Counted from the stretch's first letter, positions 52,808-61,586 are shown. The stretch: DNA of 64,000 nt from Spirosoma terrae (GCF_010435915.1 NZ_JAAFZH010000012.1:124001-188000); one strand, 5' to 3'. Numbers and translations are program-made. Notes: generated by a model not told the origin, from the sequence alone.

Positions 52808-54076
52808 CTAACGAACTAATTCATCGGCGAAGCGCAAGTATTGTTCCCAATCGAAGTCAGTTACGTCATGCTTGCCCGTACGAACATGATAACGAACGGT
52901 CTTACCGACTGACTCATTAACGGCAGGATACTGAGTCGTACCCAAGGCCACTTTTCCGTATAACCGATAAACCGGCTCCGTCTCAACAGCGCTCAAAAAC
53001 TCGCCTTTGGGATCTGACCAGCGGTCTTCTTCAGCACTGGCTACGTATAGCGGCCGGGGCGCAATCAGCGCCAGCAGCTCGTGCTGATCGACCGGTAAAT
53101 CGGCAACCCGCTTATTGTATGTTTTATAACGTCCACAAAACCAGTGCGGGAACGATGTATTGATACGTTCTACGGTTTCGCCATACCACCGCCGGGACAA
53201 AGCAGAACCACTTTCTCCAGCTTCGTTAGCAACTACAGCCGTAAATCGTTTATCCTGCGCTCCAGCCCACAGAGCCGCTTTACCAATTCGCGAATGACCG
53301 ATGCCAATGATACGACTGGCATCGACCGAGGGTTCGGTGGCCAGGAAATCAGCGATTCGGCTCATGCCCCAGGCCCAGGCTCCCACCGCGCCCCAATTAT
53401 CGGCACGTAGCGTATCGCCCAAAACCGAACGTATTCCCGTACGCCAACCATGCGGATGGTCGGGTTCAATGTCGCCGTAGTAAGCCGTTGCCAACGCATA
53501 GCCACGTTTCAAAATGGTTTCGATCGGCCAGCGTCTTTCCTGCATAGCCCGCGCTTTTTCCGTTGCCCGGTTATTCACCGTAGTGCCATCCGGCCCATTG
53601 CTCATCCAACGCGTTGATAACGCAATGTCGGTTTCGGCCGTTACGCAGTGATTGCCGCAAAAGTTTAATCCCAAAAATACGGGCGCTGGCTTCTTCGATG
53701 CTTTTGGTACGTATAACAGTACGTCAATAGGTGGGAGTTGCGGATAATCGACAAAGTAAATGGATATCTGCTTTCGAATAGCCAGACCATTTAGTGCCGA
53801 TTCGTCGGTTTTTACGGTCTGGTAACGCAGCTTAACCGCTTTTTGGGGCGTCTGACCATACACATTCTCAGCAAATAGCTGGATTAGCTCTTTCCGACGG
53901 CGCTCCCAGCCTGCTACGTCGGTTACCTTCTTGCCGCTACGACTGACCAGCAGATCAGGCAACGTGAACGTACCTACTTTGGATTCATCGTAATTAAAAA
54001 CGGGCTCTGCGGTTTGACCGTGAGCCGTAGCAACGGCAATAACATTCAGCGACAACCAAAGCAAAAACCGATTCAT
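52808..54076 (-). CDS. Glucuronoyl esterase-like alpha/beta hydrolase (CE15 type), secreted
   Basis: 422 residues with a signal peptide (MNRFLLWLSLNVIAVATAHG, cut before QTA). The nucleophile elbow is GIGHSRIGKAALWAG, followed by NEAGESGSALSRRWYGETVE and FPHWFCGRYKTYN, then LPVDQHELLALIAPRPLYVA and a catalytic His in TGKHDVTDFDW. These stretches are those of bacterial CE15 glucuronoyl esterases, which cut the ester between lignin and glucuronic acid on xylan. A CGNHC pair near residue 140 may form a disulfide. It fits with the GH43 and GH2 genes at the left edge as hemicellulose chemistry, though they are 50 kb apart. Confidence 0.85.
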   Translation of the reverse strand: MNRFLLWLSLNVIAVATAHGQTAEPVFNYDESKVGTFTLPDLLVSRSGKKVTDVAGWERRRKELIQLFAENVYGQTPQKAVKLRYQTVKTDESALNGLAIRKQISIYFVDYPQLPPIDVLLYVPKASKKPAPVFLGLNFCGNHCVTAETDIALSTRWMSNGPDGTTVNNRATEKARAMQERRWPIETILKRGYALATAYYGDIEPDHPHGWRTGIRSVLGDTLRADNWGAVGAWAWGMSRIADFLATEPSVDASRIIGIGHSRIGKAALWAGAQDKRFTAVVANEAGESGSALSRRWYGETVERINTSFPHWFCGRYKTYNKRVADLPVDQHELLALIAPRPLYVASAEEDRWSDPKGEFLSAVETEPVYRLYGKVALGTTQYPAVNESVGKTVRYHVRTGKHDVTDFDWEQYLRFADELVR

Positions 54077-54331
54077 AGATTAGCAGCAAAAGGTTCTTTA
54101 TCCAAAGTCAGAACGATGCTTTCTCTTACTGACTAGCAGTTCTCCTAGCCATCCTTCGGCCCAAAATCCGCTCTCCCCTGACGAATAACAACAATCTCAC
54201 CATCAAGAAATTACAAGCAAATTGATGGTTATTTTCCAGGCTTTTTGTCCAGAATCATATTAACCAGCCTTTCTCGTTCGTTGTAAGGGGAAGTTTTGCA
54301 CTTGCTATTTCTGAACGTCCAACACAACCGA

Positions 54332-54913
54332 ATGAAAAATATCGCTGTCGTTTTTGTAGCTGCGTTATGTCTTCTCTTTTCAGCCTGCCATCGACCAGTT
54401 GCTTACTTCCAACGAACACCTCGTCAGGCAGCTTCCCGATTACCTATTGAGCAACCTACTACCCGTCCTGACGTAGCAACAGCCGATACAATCACCGACG
54501 ACGCTACATTGCCGGATGCCACCAGCCCAGAGCCGATTCATACACCTGTCGCCAGCCGCGAAAACATACCGGTTCAGACAGCCAATGCACGCGTTCAGCA
54601 GCGTATGCATCGCATACAATCATTACTGGAGAAATCCGACGTATTACAACCCAGACCGAAGCCAAAACCCAAAAGTCAGCTTCGGCTTGGCAACCGCATT
54701 CGTCAAGGTTTAGGCTTGCCACTACGGGAAGAACTGAACTGGTGGCAACGTATCAGCTGGAAGCTCAAAGCATCGATTATTATTCTGTTGGTAGCCGTGC
54801 TGTTTGCTATTCTGCACATCACGATTCTGGCCATTATTTTCGGTATTGTGGGAGCCTTCCTGATGATTAGCGGTCTGAAGAAATCGTTTAAGGTCAAACG
54901 ACCGTGGTTTTAA
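54332..54913 (+). CDS. Lipoprotein with C-terminal membrane segments, unknown function
   Basis: 193 residues from ATG 54332 (MKNIAVVFVAALCLLFSAC), the lipobox FSAC placing the lipidated Cys near residue 19. The middle is low-complexity and rich in Pro, Thr and Ala. A basic stretch (PRPKPKPKSQLRLGNRIRQG) precedes two adjacent hydrophobic segments near residues 148-185 (ASIIILLVAVLFAILHITIL). A lipoprotein with a membrane hairpin at its end is unusual; it may be anchored in the inner membrane rather than sorted outwards. I do not recognise a family. Confidence 0.75.
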   Translation: MKNIAVVFVAALCLLFSACHRPVAYFQRTPRQAASRLPIEQPTTRPDVATADTITDDATLPDATSPEPIHTPVASRENIPVQTANARVQQRMHRIQSLLEKSDVLQPRPKPKPKSQLRLGNRIRQGLGLPLREELNWWQRISWKLKASIIILLVAVLFAILHITILAIIFGIVGAFLMISGLKKSFKVKRPWF

Positions 54914-54924
54914 TTATTCTGAGA

Positions 54925-54967
54925 TTATCAACTTTGTCAAAGTTCAAAACTTTGACAAAGTTGATAA
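54925..54967. terminator. Perfect 20-bp hairpin between convergent genes
   Basis: TTATCAACTTTGTCAAAGTT pairs completely with its complement around a 3-base loop (CAA). It lies 12 bp after the lipoprotein stop and 4 bp before the nucleoside-hydrolase stop, so it can end transcripts from both sides. It is AT-rich and has no long T-run. Confidence 0.75.
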
Positions 54968-54971
54968 AACC

Positions 54972-55910
54972 CTAAGGCAACCCACGAATGGAGTCATAAA
55001 TCAGGTTTATGTACTTCTCCCGATCGATGTCGTACACAAACTCCGTATTCGGTGTTTTTTTCAGCACATCGAAAAAGTCCACAACAGTTGTTCCGGTCGT
55101 TAGCTTGCCCGAAGTCTCTACGTCGACGTAACAGGGTTTCGACTGAAACATGGATGGATCAATCAGCCAGGCAATCGCACAGGGATCGTGCAGTGCCGCT
55201 CCCCCTTCCAGCTCAGAACGTTCTTTTCGATAAAAAATAGAAAAGAAGTCCATCAACTCAGCAATGACCGTACCCGTCCGGTTTCCAGCCGACCGGAACC
55301 GCTCAATATCCTCCTGAAACACCAACGCTTTATGCGTCACATCCAGCCCACACATGGTGATCGGTACCCCGGCGTTGAAAACAATCGAAGCCGCTTCTGG
55401 ATCGACGTAGATATTAAATTCCGCATTTGGCGTAATATTTCCCCGAAAAGCGCCACCGCCCATGAGCGAGATACGCTCAATTTTATGTTTGAGATGCGGA
55501 TACGCCAGCAGAAACGTAGCAATATTGGTTAGTGGCCCTGTTGGTACCAACGTCACCTTTTCGTCGCTTTCAGTCAGAATTTTGGCGATTGCCTGTATAG
55601 CCGGAAGCTGTTCTGGCTGTTTGTCGGGTTCGGGCAAGATGGGACCATCCATACCTTCTTCCCCATGTACGTAATCGGCAATAATCAGTTGACGAAAGAG
55701 TGGCTTTTCGCAGCCTTTATAAACAGGGATATCGGCTTTCAGTAACGACAGAATTTTAAGCGCATTTTTCAGCGTTTTTTCCTGAGTCTGATTACCTGCC
55801 GACGTAGTGATGGCTTTAATATCAAACAGACCGCTTCCCACGGCAAGCATCAGCATCACAGCATCGTCATGCCCTGGATCGCAATCAATAATTACGGGTA
55901 ACTTCTTCAT
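54972..55910 (-). CDS. Inosine-uridine type nucleoside hydrolase
   Basis: 312 residues from ATG 55910 (MKKLPVIIDCDPGHDDAVML); an upstream start adds 11 residues that are not family-like. The DCDPGHDDA motif binds the Ca2+ that activates water. Further family marks are LTNIATFLLAYP, the MGGGAFRGNITPNAEFNIYV stretch, and HDPCAIAWLI near the end with its active-site His. It cleaves the N-glycosidic bond of ribonucleosides to base and ribose in salvage. There is no signal peptide, so it acts in the cytoplasm. The gene is alone and divergent from the M28 peptidase. Confidence 0.92.
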   Translation of the reverse strand: MKKLPVIIDCDPGHDDAVMLMLAVGSGLFDIKAITTSAGNQTQEKTLKNALKILSLLKADIPVYKGCEKPLFRQLIIADYVHGEEGMDGPILPEPDKQPEQLPAIQAIAKILTESDEKVTLVPTGPLTNIATFLLAYPHLKHKIERISLMGGGAFRGNITPNAEFNIYVDPEAASIVFNAGVPITMCGLDVTHKALVFQEDIERFRSAGNRTGTVIAELMDFFSIFYRKERSELEGGAALHDPCAIAWLIDPSMFQSKPCYVDVETSGKLTTGTTVVDFFDVLKKTPNTEFVYDIDREKYINLIYDSIRGLP

Positions 55911-56057
55911 TCTCCGACGATTTAGTTCGGTTCTATTCAGCAAACCAACAGATTAGTCTACCAATTTCAAGGGACTAATATACAACGTGCGCTGAATCTT
56001 GCTACGTCAAGTCGCCAATATAGAATTAGGGCATCGTATTTCTACAGCTATCTAAAA

Positions 56058-56088
56058 TTTGAACTACCAAAACCTTCGGCTATCTTAG
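56058..56088 (+). promoter_or_regulatory. Bacteroidota-type promoter of the M28 peptidase
   Basis: TTTG at 56058-56061 and TATCTTAG at 56081-56088, with exactly 19 bp between, fit TTTG-N19-TAnnTTTG apart from the end of the -7 box. It lies 29 bp before the start codon. Confidence 0.6.
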
Positions 56089-56117
56089 TCAATTGGTTCT
56101 GTTTCCCTATTACTCAA

Positions 56118-57785
56118 ATGCACTTCTCTACAGCTCTTTCCTTTACCTTATTAGCCGGTATTGCGTCCGCTAATCTGGCGGTTGCCCAATCAAAAGAAAT
56201 ACCGACTGATGCCCAAACCGTTCTTAAAACGGTACGTCCAGAAGCGATCCGTAATCACATGCGAATCCTGTCGAACGATTCGCTGAGGGGCCGTAAACCC
56301 GGAACGAAAGGTTTCGACATGGGTGCTGACTACGTAACCAATCAGTTAAAAGCTATTGGTTATCAACCCGCTGGCGAGAACAGTACGTATCGTCAGGACG
56401 TACCACTACGTCGATGGCAGGTTCGGGAAGAGGCTAGCACCATGACATTCCTGATCGACGGGAAAGAGCAACCGCTAACGTATGGTAAACAGTTTATCCT
56501 TAGTCCAACTCCCGACCATGCCACCAGCAACGTAACGGCCCCCGTCGTTTTTGTCGGTTATGGCGTAACAGCACCAGAACTTGGCTACGATGACTACACG
56601 AATATTGATGTGAAAGGAAAAATTGTAGCCTATGTCAACGGAGCCCCCAACTCGTTCCCGTCCAATCAGCGTGCTTTCTATTCATCGTCGAAAGCCGAGA
56701 ATGCAGCGGCTCACGGAGCCATAGGCACACTGGCCTTTAGTCTTCCCAGTGATTTACGGAATCGTATTGAAACGGCGGCACCCCGCGCCCGGCAAGGCAT
56801 TTACCGTTGGGTCGATAAATCAGGAAAACCACAACGTACGGTTCCAGCCATTCAGGGTGCGGCTTCACTGAGCGATTCAACAGCTCGTCTGCTCTTTACC
56901 AAATCACCCGTTCCGTTTAGGGATGTTATCACTAATGTGCAAAAGAATCGGTCGCAAGCCTTTCCCCTGAATATATCGGCACGTATAAAAGCCCGGACCG
57001 ACGTAGTGGAAGATGTGGCGGGTTACAACGTAGTGGGCGTTTTGCCCGGTTCTGATCCGGCTCTGAAAGACGAATATATTGTTTGCGCAGCGCATATCGA
57101 CCACCTGGGCGTTGGTCGTCCGGTCAAGGGTGATTCGATCTACAACGGTGCCCACGACAATGCATCTGGTGTGGCGATCAATCTGGAGATGGCCCGCCTA
57201 TTTGCGTCGCTCCCCAAAGCGCCCCGACGTTCGATTATTTTTGTTGGCGTTACGGGCGAAGAAATGGGCCTGCTCGGCTCCGATTATTTTGCCAGTAACC
57301 CGACCGTGGCCAAGAATAAAATTGTAGCCAACATTGCGCTCGATATGCCGTTCTTCTTCCACCCACTGCTCGACATTGTTCCCTACGGCGCCGAACATTC
57401 GAGTCTGGGCCGCGAAACCGAGCAGGCCGCTGAATTCTTAGGCATAAAAATCAGCCCCGACCCCATTCCAGAGCAAACCGTTTTTATGCGTAGCGACCAC
57501 TTTAGTTTTGTCCGTCAGGGCATTCCGGCTCTGTTCATAAAAAGTGGCTCTGAAACGGGTAATCCCAATCTGGATGGCACCAAGTTGAACCTCGACTGGC
57601 GGGCGACGATTTACCACACTCCGCAGGACGATATGAATCAGCCTTTCGATTTCAAAGCAGCCGCCAAACACGTTCAGCTACAATTCCTGATCGGTTATCT
57701 GGCTGCTCAGGCCGATAGCCGACCAACCTGGAACAAAGGCGATTTCTTCGGAACGAAGTTTGGCAACCAGGACGTGGTAAAATAA
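56118..57785 (+). CDS. Secreted M28-family metallopeptidase with a PA domain
   Basis: 555 residues. Signal peptide MHFSTALSFTLLAGIASANL, cut near AVAQS. A protease-associated (PA) domain lies about residues 130-265 and the M28 catalytic domain about 300-545. Zinc ligands are visible: His in CAAHIDHLGVG (about 326), the bridging Asp in HDNASG (about 345), the Glu pair in VTGEEMGLLGS (about 382), Asp in ALDMPF (about 409) and His in SDHFSF (about 460). It is an aminopeptidase or a related hydrolase acting outside the inner membrane. The FtsZ-like gene follows after 10 bp. Confidence 0.93.
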   Translation: MHFSTALSFTLLAGIASANLAVAQSKEIPTDAQTVLKTVRPEAIRNHMRILSNDSLRGRKPGTKGFDMGADYVTNQLKAIGYQPAGENSTYRQDVPLRRWQVREEASTMTFLIDGKEQPLTYGKQFILSPTPDHATSNVTAPVVFVGYGVTAPELGYDDYTNIDVKGKIVAYVNGAPNSFPSNQRAFYSSSKAENAAAHGAIGTLAFSLPSDLRNRIETAAPRARQGIYRWVDKSGKPQRTVPAIQGAASLSDSTARLLFTKSPVPFRDVITNVQKNRSQAFPLNISARIKARTDVVEDVAGYNVVGVLPGSDPALKDEYIVCAAHIDHLGVGRPVKGDSIYNGAHDNASGVAINLEMARLFASLPKAPRRSIIFVGVTGEEMGLLGSDYFASNPTVAKNKIVANIALDMPFFFHPLLDIVPYGAEHSSLGRETEQAAEFLGIKISPDPIPEQTVFMRSDHFSFVRQGIPALFIKSGSETGNPNLDGTKLNLDWRATIYHTPQDDMNQPFDFKAAAKHVQLQFLIGYLAAQADSRPTWNKGDFFGTKFGNQDVVK

Positions 57786-57795
57786 GAAAATAGCT

Positions 57796-58590
57796 TTGTT
57801 CGAGCACGATAATTCATTCCGTTTTGCAACAACAGAAATAGCGTCTGTTGTCCTTATTGGTATTGGCGATCTGGGGCAAACCGTCTTGGCTAGTTTCAGC
57901 CCAACGGACTCGGTGCAGTTACTAACGCTCCCCTCGGTAATGAGCGCTGATTTTGTTACGTTACTCAACCCTATTCTCAAAGCGGAAACACCCGTTTTTC
58001 TTGTCGCAAATCCCGAACAACAGTCGGAATGGGACGTTATCAGCGAAACGGCATCAGTACTACGTAACGCCCACCTCCCCTACGCAATACTGATGCCGTT
58101 TGGGCAGATGGATAACGTACTGCATTATCAAGCGCTCGCTCAGGGCAGAAATGGCGTGTTGCTGGTCGAAGAGAAAAGGCAACGTAGCAACATCAATGAC
58201 CCACTGACCGCTACGTTACGTGTGCTTATCGATATGTATCGGCAAGTGTGGTCGTGTGTGATTGATGCACCACAGCTTCATATGCTGCAAGGTATTGGTC
58301 GAATAACCTTTGCAGACTATGAAGCTGTGGGCGATGATCGAATAAAAAAATTGTTCGCGGAGTTGACCGATAAATTCAGCGAATCCGATGGCATACTTAG
58401 CGTTCTGGTTCAGCTACGGAGCAGTGGCGCAAACGCATTACGACTCTCGGAACAATACGCCTTACAGAAAGCACTCGAAAACCATTTCGGCTTACCGTCC
58501 TCTGAAGTAGGATTGCTCGTCACGCGGGACGAAACGCTTTTGGACTCATTAAAATTGACGCTACTAGGTCGGTCGCCTTCAACTCATTAA
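57796..58590 (+). CDS. Degenerate FtsZ/tubulin-like protein without the GTP loop
   Basis: 264 residues; the only plausible start is TTG 57796. By eye the order of segments follows FtsZ: VVLIGIGDLGQTVL (18-31) in place of the N-terminal nucleotide loop; VFLVANPEQQSEWDVISETA (67-86) where FtsZ has the strand plus the GGGTGTG loop; LPYAILMPFG where FtsZ has TVAVVTKPF; GIGRITFADYEAVG (166-179) in place of the T7 loop, keeping FAD but with Arg and Thr at the Asn and first Asp; and SLKLTLLG at the end in place of the IRVTVIATG strand. So the GTP-binding and catalytic residues appear lost. This is my own alignment, not a search result. It could be a division or cytoskeletal regulator. Confidence 0.55.
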   Translation: MFEHDNSFRFATTEIASVVLIGIGDLGQTVLASFSPTDSVQLLTLPSVMSADFVTLLNPILKAETPVFLVANPEQQSEWDVISETASVLRNAHLPYAILMPFGQMDNVLHYQALAQGRNGVLLVEEKRQRSNINDPLTATLRVLIDMYRQVWSCVIDAPQLHMLQGIGRITFADYEAVGDDRIKKLFAELTDKFSESDGILSVLVQLRSSGANALRLSEQYALQKALENHFGLPSSEVGLLVTRDETLLDSLKLTLLGRSPSTH

Positions 58591-59207
58591 GCATCTCTCC
58601 ACTTAATGCCACAGCCAATCGCCCGTGCCGACGGCGTTGTGACGGTTTTACCCGCTAATAGTTCATTAACAGCCTCCGCTACGTATTTCTTATCGGCAGC
58701 GGCCGCATCGCGCTGGTTGTTGTCGATAGCGCCGATGTAAGCCACCCGGTATTGATTACCCTCCTTTTTGACCACAAACATATGGGGCGTGTTCGTAGCG
58801 CCGAAACTTTTTGCAACAGTCTGACTTTCATCGTATAGATACGGGAACGAATAGCTTTTACTTTTGGCCCGCTCCTGCATCGCACTATATGAATCGCCGG
58901 GCGAAAGCTGAGCATCGTTCGATTGAATCGCCAGGACAGGATATCCTTTGGGGGCAAACTGCTCATTCAGGGCTACAATTCGGCTTTCATAAGCTTTAGC
59001 CACTGGGCACGTATTGCAGGTGAAAGCAATGATATAGCCTTTGACGTCTTTTTTATCAGCCAGCGAAACCGTTTTCCCATCAACGTTTTTCAGCTTAAAA
59101 TCCTGAACCGTATCCCCTACTTTATAGCCATCCGACGCGTTTCGGTAACTCATCAGCGCTACTGCCAGCAGCAGGGCGACCATTGGTAAAAAAGCAGTCT
59201 TTTTCAT
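58587..59207 (-). CDS. Thioredoxin-fold (AhpC/TSA-like) exported protein
   Basis: 206 residues. Signal or anchor segment MKKTAFLPMVALLLAVALMS, then the redoxin domain VGDTVQDFKLKNVDGKTVSL with a CxxC motif, FTCNTCPVAKAYESRIVALN. It reads as a peroxiredoxin-related or thiol oxidoreductase protein in the periplasm. Its stop overlaps that of the convergent FtsZ-like gene by 4 bp. The second thioredoxin-like gene is 5 bp upstream, so the two form an operon. Confidence 0.85.
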   Translation of the reverse strand: MKKTAFLPMVALLLAVALMSYRNASDGYKVGDTVQDFKLKNVDGKTVSLADKKDVKGYIIAFTCNTCPVAKAYESRIVALNEQFAPKGYPVLAIQSNDAQLSPGDSYSAMQERAKSKSYSFPYLYDESQTVAKSFGATNTPHMFVVKKEGNQYRVAYIGAIDNNQRDAAAADKKYVAEAVNELLAGKTVTTPSARAIGCGIKWRDA

Positions 59208-59212
59208 GATGA

Positions 59213-59701
59213 TTATGGTTTATGTTGATTGATTATCGTGGCAAGTTCTCCTTCTTTCACGGGTCGGCCGATGTATTGCCGGACGTTACGTTGCTTATTG
59301 AGGATCAGGGTCATGGGCAATGCTCCCGACCATTCGGGTGCTACTTGATCGACCCACGCGTTCAGATCGGGTTCGTCGAGCAAAACAACGCTCGACTGTA
59401 TTTTTCGGTTGCGTACAAACGGATTCACTTTCTTAGCCAGATCGGCCTTATCGTCCATACTGACCAGCAATACGCTTACTTTCTGGCTGGCATACGCTTG
59501 TCGGGCCCGTTCAAACTCCGGCAACTCCTTCACGCAGGGCGCACACCACGTTGCCCAGAAATTCACTACGTATAACGTATCGTTGGGTTTATGAATCAGT
59601 TGGTTCAGTTGATCAAATTTAATCACCTTAACAGACTGACTTCTGGCAGACGTAACACTCAGAAAGAACGTTATCAAAAATAGCCCACAAATTGATTTCA
59701 T
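59213..59701 (-). CDS. TlpA/ResA-like periplasmic thioredoxin
   Basis: 162 residues from ATG 59701 (MKSICGLFLITFFLSVTSAR). The active site is WATWCAPC in NFWATWCAPCVKELPEFERA, with the cis-Pro stretch near ALPMTLILN. It reduces disulfides outside the cytoplasm, for instance in cytochrome c or protein maturation. It is upstream of a second thioredoxin-fold gene. Upstream ATG 59707 and TTG 59716 are alternative starts. Confidence 0.87.
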   Translation of the reverse strand: MKSICGLFLITFFLSVTSARSQSVKVIKFDQLNQLIHKPNDTLYVVNFWATWCAPCVKELPEFERARQAYASQKVSVLLVSMDDKADLAKKVNPFVRNRKIQSSVVLLDEPDLNAWVDQVAPEWSGALPMTLILNKQRNVRQYIGRPVKEGELATIINQHKP

Positions 59702-59899
59702 ACTCATAATCAGCAAAATAACTAATCAAAAGCAGAACGTAACGAAAGATCATACAGTATTGATGAGTTGCTCTATCATAAAATTCTGTAATATTTTGTT
59801 GATTAGACCGGCTCAATAAATCAATTGCGTCCTCATCTTTGCCACATGAATCGAACCGATTCATAGCTTTCTCATACGCCGGAATATCACTCAATAACT

Positions 59900-61243
59900 A
59901 TGCCTGGCACTATTCTGCTCATTGATGATGAGCCTAAACTCCGCCAACTTCTTGCTCGTATTCTAACTCTGGAAGACTATCAGGTTCTGGAAGCCGACGA
60001 TGCCCGCAGCGGCCTACGTACGCTGGAGCGTACCGAAGTGCAGTTGGTAATCAGCGACGTAAAGCTTCCGGATGGCAACGGTATCGACCTGACGGCTCAG
60101 GTCAAAAAGCTTCAACCAGCCACGGAGGTGATCGTTCTGACAGCGTATGGGACCATTGCCGACGGCGTAAAAGCGATCAAAAACGGAGCATTCGACTACA
60201 TTACCAAAGGCGATGACAACGACAAAATTATTCCGTTGGTCAGTCGGGCTATTGAAAAAGCAGAACTACAATTTCGAATTAAGCGACTCGAAGAGCAGGT
60301 TCAGCAGAAATATGGTTTCGAGAAAATAATTGGTCAGTCGAAAGCGATTCAGCAAGCCATCGATCTGGCGCGTCGGGTAGCCGTAACCGATACTACGGTG
60401 CTGCTAACCGGCGAAACCGGTACGGGTAAAGAAGTTTTTGCGCAGGCCATTCATCAGGCGAGTCCGCGCCGGACAGGTTCGTTTGTGGCCGTAAACTGTA
60501 GCGCATTGGGCAAGGAAATTCTGGAAAGTGAACTTTTCGGACATCGGGCGGGCGCATTCACCGGGGCCACGCGCGACAAGAAAGGCTTGTTTGAAGAAGC
60601 GAACAAAGGCACTATTTTTCTGGATGAAATTGGAGAAATGGCGCTCGATCTGCAGGCTAAGCTGCTACGTGTTCTCGAAACACACGAATTTATGCGCGTA
60701 GGCGACACCCGCCCCACTAAAACAGATGTTCGCGTGGTAGCGGCCACCAATCGCGATCTGAAACACGATGCCGAAGCGGGTTTGTTCCGATCTGATCTGT
60801 ATTATCGACTATCGGTTTTTTCCATCGAACTCCCTGCTCTCCGCGACCGGCGCGACGATATTCCGGCACTGGCTCAGGCCCTGACCTTGCAGGAAGCCGC
60901 TAAAGTCGGTAAACGGAATATGACGATGAGTCCGGCTTTTGTTGATGCACTGACCCGCTATAGCTGGAAAGGCAACATCCGCGAACTGAAAAACGTAATC
61001 GAGCGGGCTGTGATCCTCAGCGACGGCCAAACCTTACTGCCTGACTATCTGCCTCTGGACGTCCAGTCTCCGGCTGGCGCTACTTCTCCTACTACGTTCG
61101 CCTATGACCTGGCAACGATCGAAAAGAACCACATCGAACAAGTATTACGGCACACGGAGGGTAACAAAACCGAAGCCGCTCGTCTGCTGGGAATTGGGCT
61201 CAGTACGTTGTACCGGAAACTAGACGAATATCGACTGGGCTAA
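59900..61243 (+). CDS. NtrC-family sigma-54-dependent response regulator, kdp-linked
   Basis: 447 residues. Receiver domain with IDDEPKLRQLL, phosphorylated Asp in LVISDVKLPDG and an Asp-Tyr-Ile-Thr-Lys stretch in place of the usual KP. AAA+ domain: Walker A GETGTGKE, sigma-54 loop in the normal form GAFTGA, Walker B GTIFLDEIGE. C-terminal Fis-type helix-turn-helix EAARLLGIGLSTLYRKL. It is upstream of the kdp genes on the same strand, and a sigma-54-like element lies at 61454-61469, so it probably takes the place of KdpE here. The partner kinase (KdpD) must be outside the window. Confidence 0.92.
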   Translation: MPGTILLIDDEPKLRQLLARILTLEDYQVLEADDARSGLRTLERTEVQLVISDVKLPDGNGIDLTAQVKKLQPATEVIVLTAYGTIADGVKAIKNGAFDYITKGDDNDKIIPLVSRAIEKAELQFRIKRLEEQVQQKYGFEKIIGQSKAIQQAIDLARRVAVTDTTVLLTGETGTGKEVFAQAIHQASPRRTGSFVAVNCSALGKEILESELFGHRAGAFTGATRDKKGLFEEANKGTIFLDEIGEMALDLQAKLLRVLETHEFMRVGDTRPTKTDVRVVAATNRDLKHDAEAGLFRSDLYYRLSVFSIELPALRDRRDDIPALAQALTLQEAAKVGKRNMTMSPAFVDALTRYSWKGNIRELKNVIERAVILSDGQTLLPDYLPLDVQSPAGATSPTTFAYDLATIEKNHIEQVLRHTEGNKTEAARLLGIGLSTLYRKLDEYRLG

Positions 61244-61322
61244 TACGCGATTAAGCCCTTAAGAGTCTCCAACCAGGGCTGGTTTCTTCTTACTCTCTCC
61301 AACCAGTCAGTTTTTAGCTTCC

Positions 61323-61354
61323 CAAAATGAGAATCGACCTTGTCAAAATGAGAA
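61323..61354 (+). promoter_or_regulatory. Tandem direct repeat, candidate activator site for kdp
   Basis: CAAAATGAGAA occurs at 61323-61333 and 61344-61354, 21 bp apart, i.e. on the same face of the helix. It is 100-131 bp upstream of the sigma-54-like element. An inverted partner of the core, CTTCTCA, is at 61385-61391. Confidence 0.5.
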
Positions 61355-61453
61355 GGTTTCGATAGAACTCACCTATCGCCCTAGCTTCTCACACAATTAC
61401 AAACAATTCACTATCAATACATTACCCCAAAAGCAAAATTCCATTATTCAGTA

Positions 61454-61469
61454 TGGAATGCTTTTTGGC
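61454..61469 (+). promoter_or_regulatory. Candidate sigma-54 promoter of the kdp operon
   Basis: TGGAATGCTTTTTGGC, against TGGCACG-N4-TTGCW: TGG, A, G and TTG are in place and the spacing is right; the rest deviates. It is 33 bp before the first small ORF of the operon. Like the exporter promoter, it has TTGG rather than TTGC. Confidence 0.4.
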
Positions 61470-61502
61470 ATAGTCTGTTCGAACCAAACAGAAAATGCTC
61501 TT

Positions 61503-61586
61503 ATGGAAACCGTCCTCCTAATCGTAACGGCCCTACTCTGCTTCCTTTTCTTTTACAAGTCCATCGAGTGGTTTGAACACATTTAA
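61503..61586 (+). CDS. 27-residue membrane peptide at the head of the kdp operon
   Basis: One hydrophobic helix (METVLLIVTALLCFLFFYKS) followed by a short charged end (IEWFEHI). It is too short for usual gene calling. It precedes kdpF by 64 bp, on the same strand. It is not KdpF by sequence. Its place and single-helix form suggest a small regulatory or stabilising subunit of the Kdp pump; function is unknown. Confidence 0.65.
   Translation: METVLLIVTALLCFLFFYKSIEWFEHI

Noticed and set aside
59628..59894. 88-codon open frame upstream of the kdp regulator, minus strand
   Set aside because: It overlaps the TlpA-like gene in another frame, has no family features and odd composition; the overlap with a well-supported gene makes it unlikely to be real.
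61460..61480. TTGGCATAGTCTGTTCGA as the kdp sigma-54 site
   Set aside because: With correct spacing from GG, the -12 position reads TC instead of GC; the overlapping TGGAATG...TTGG element fits better.
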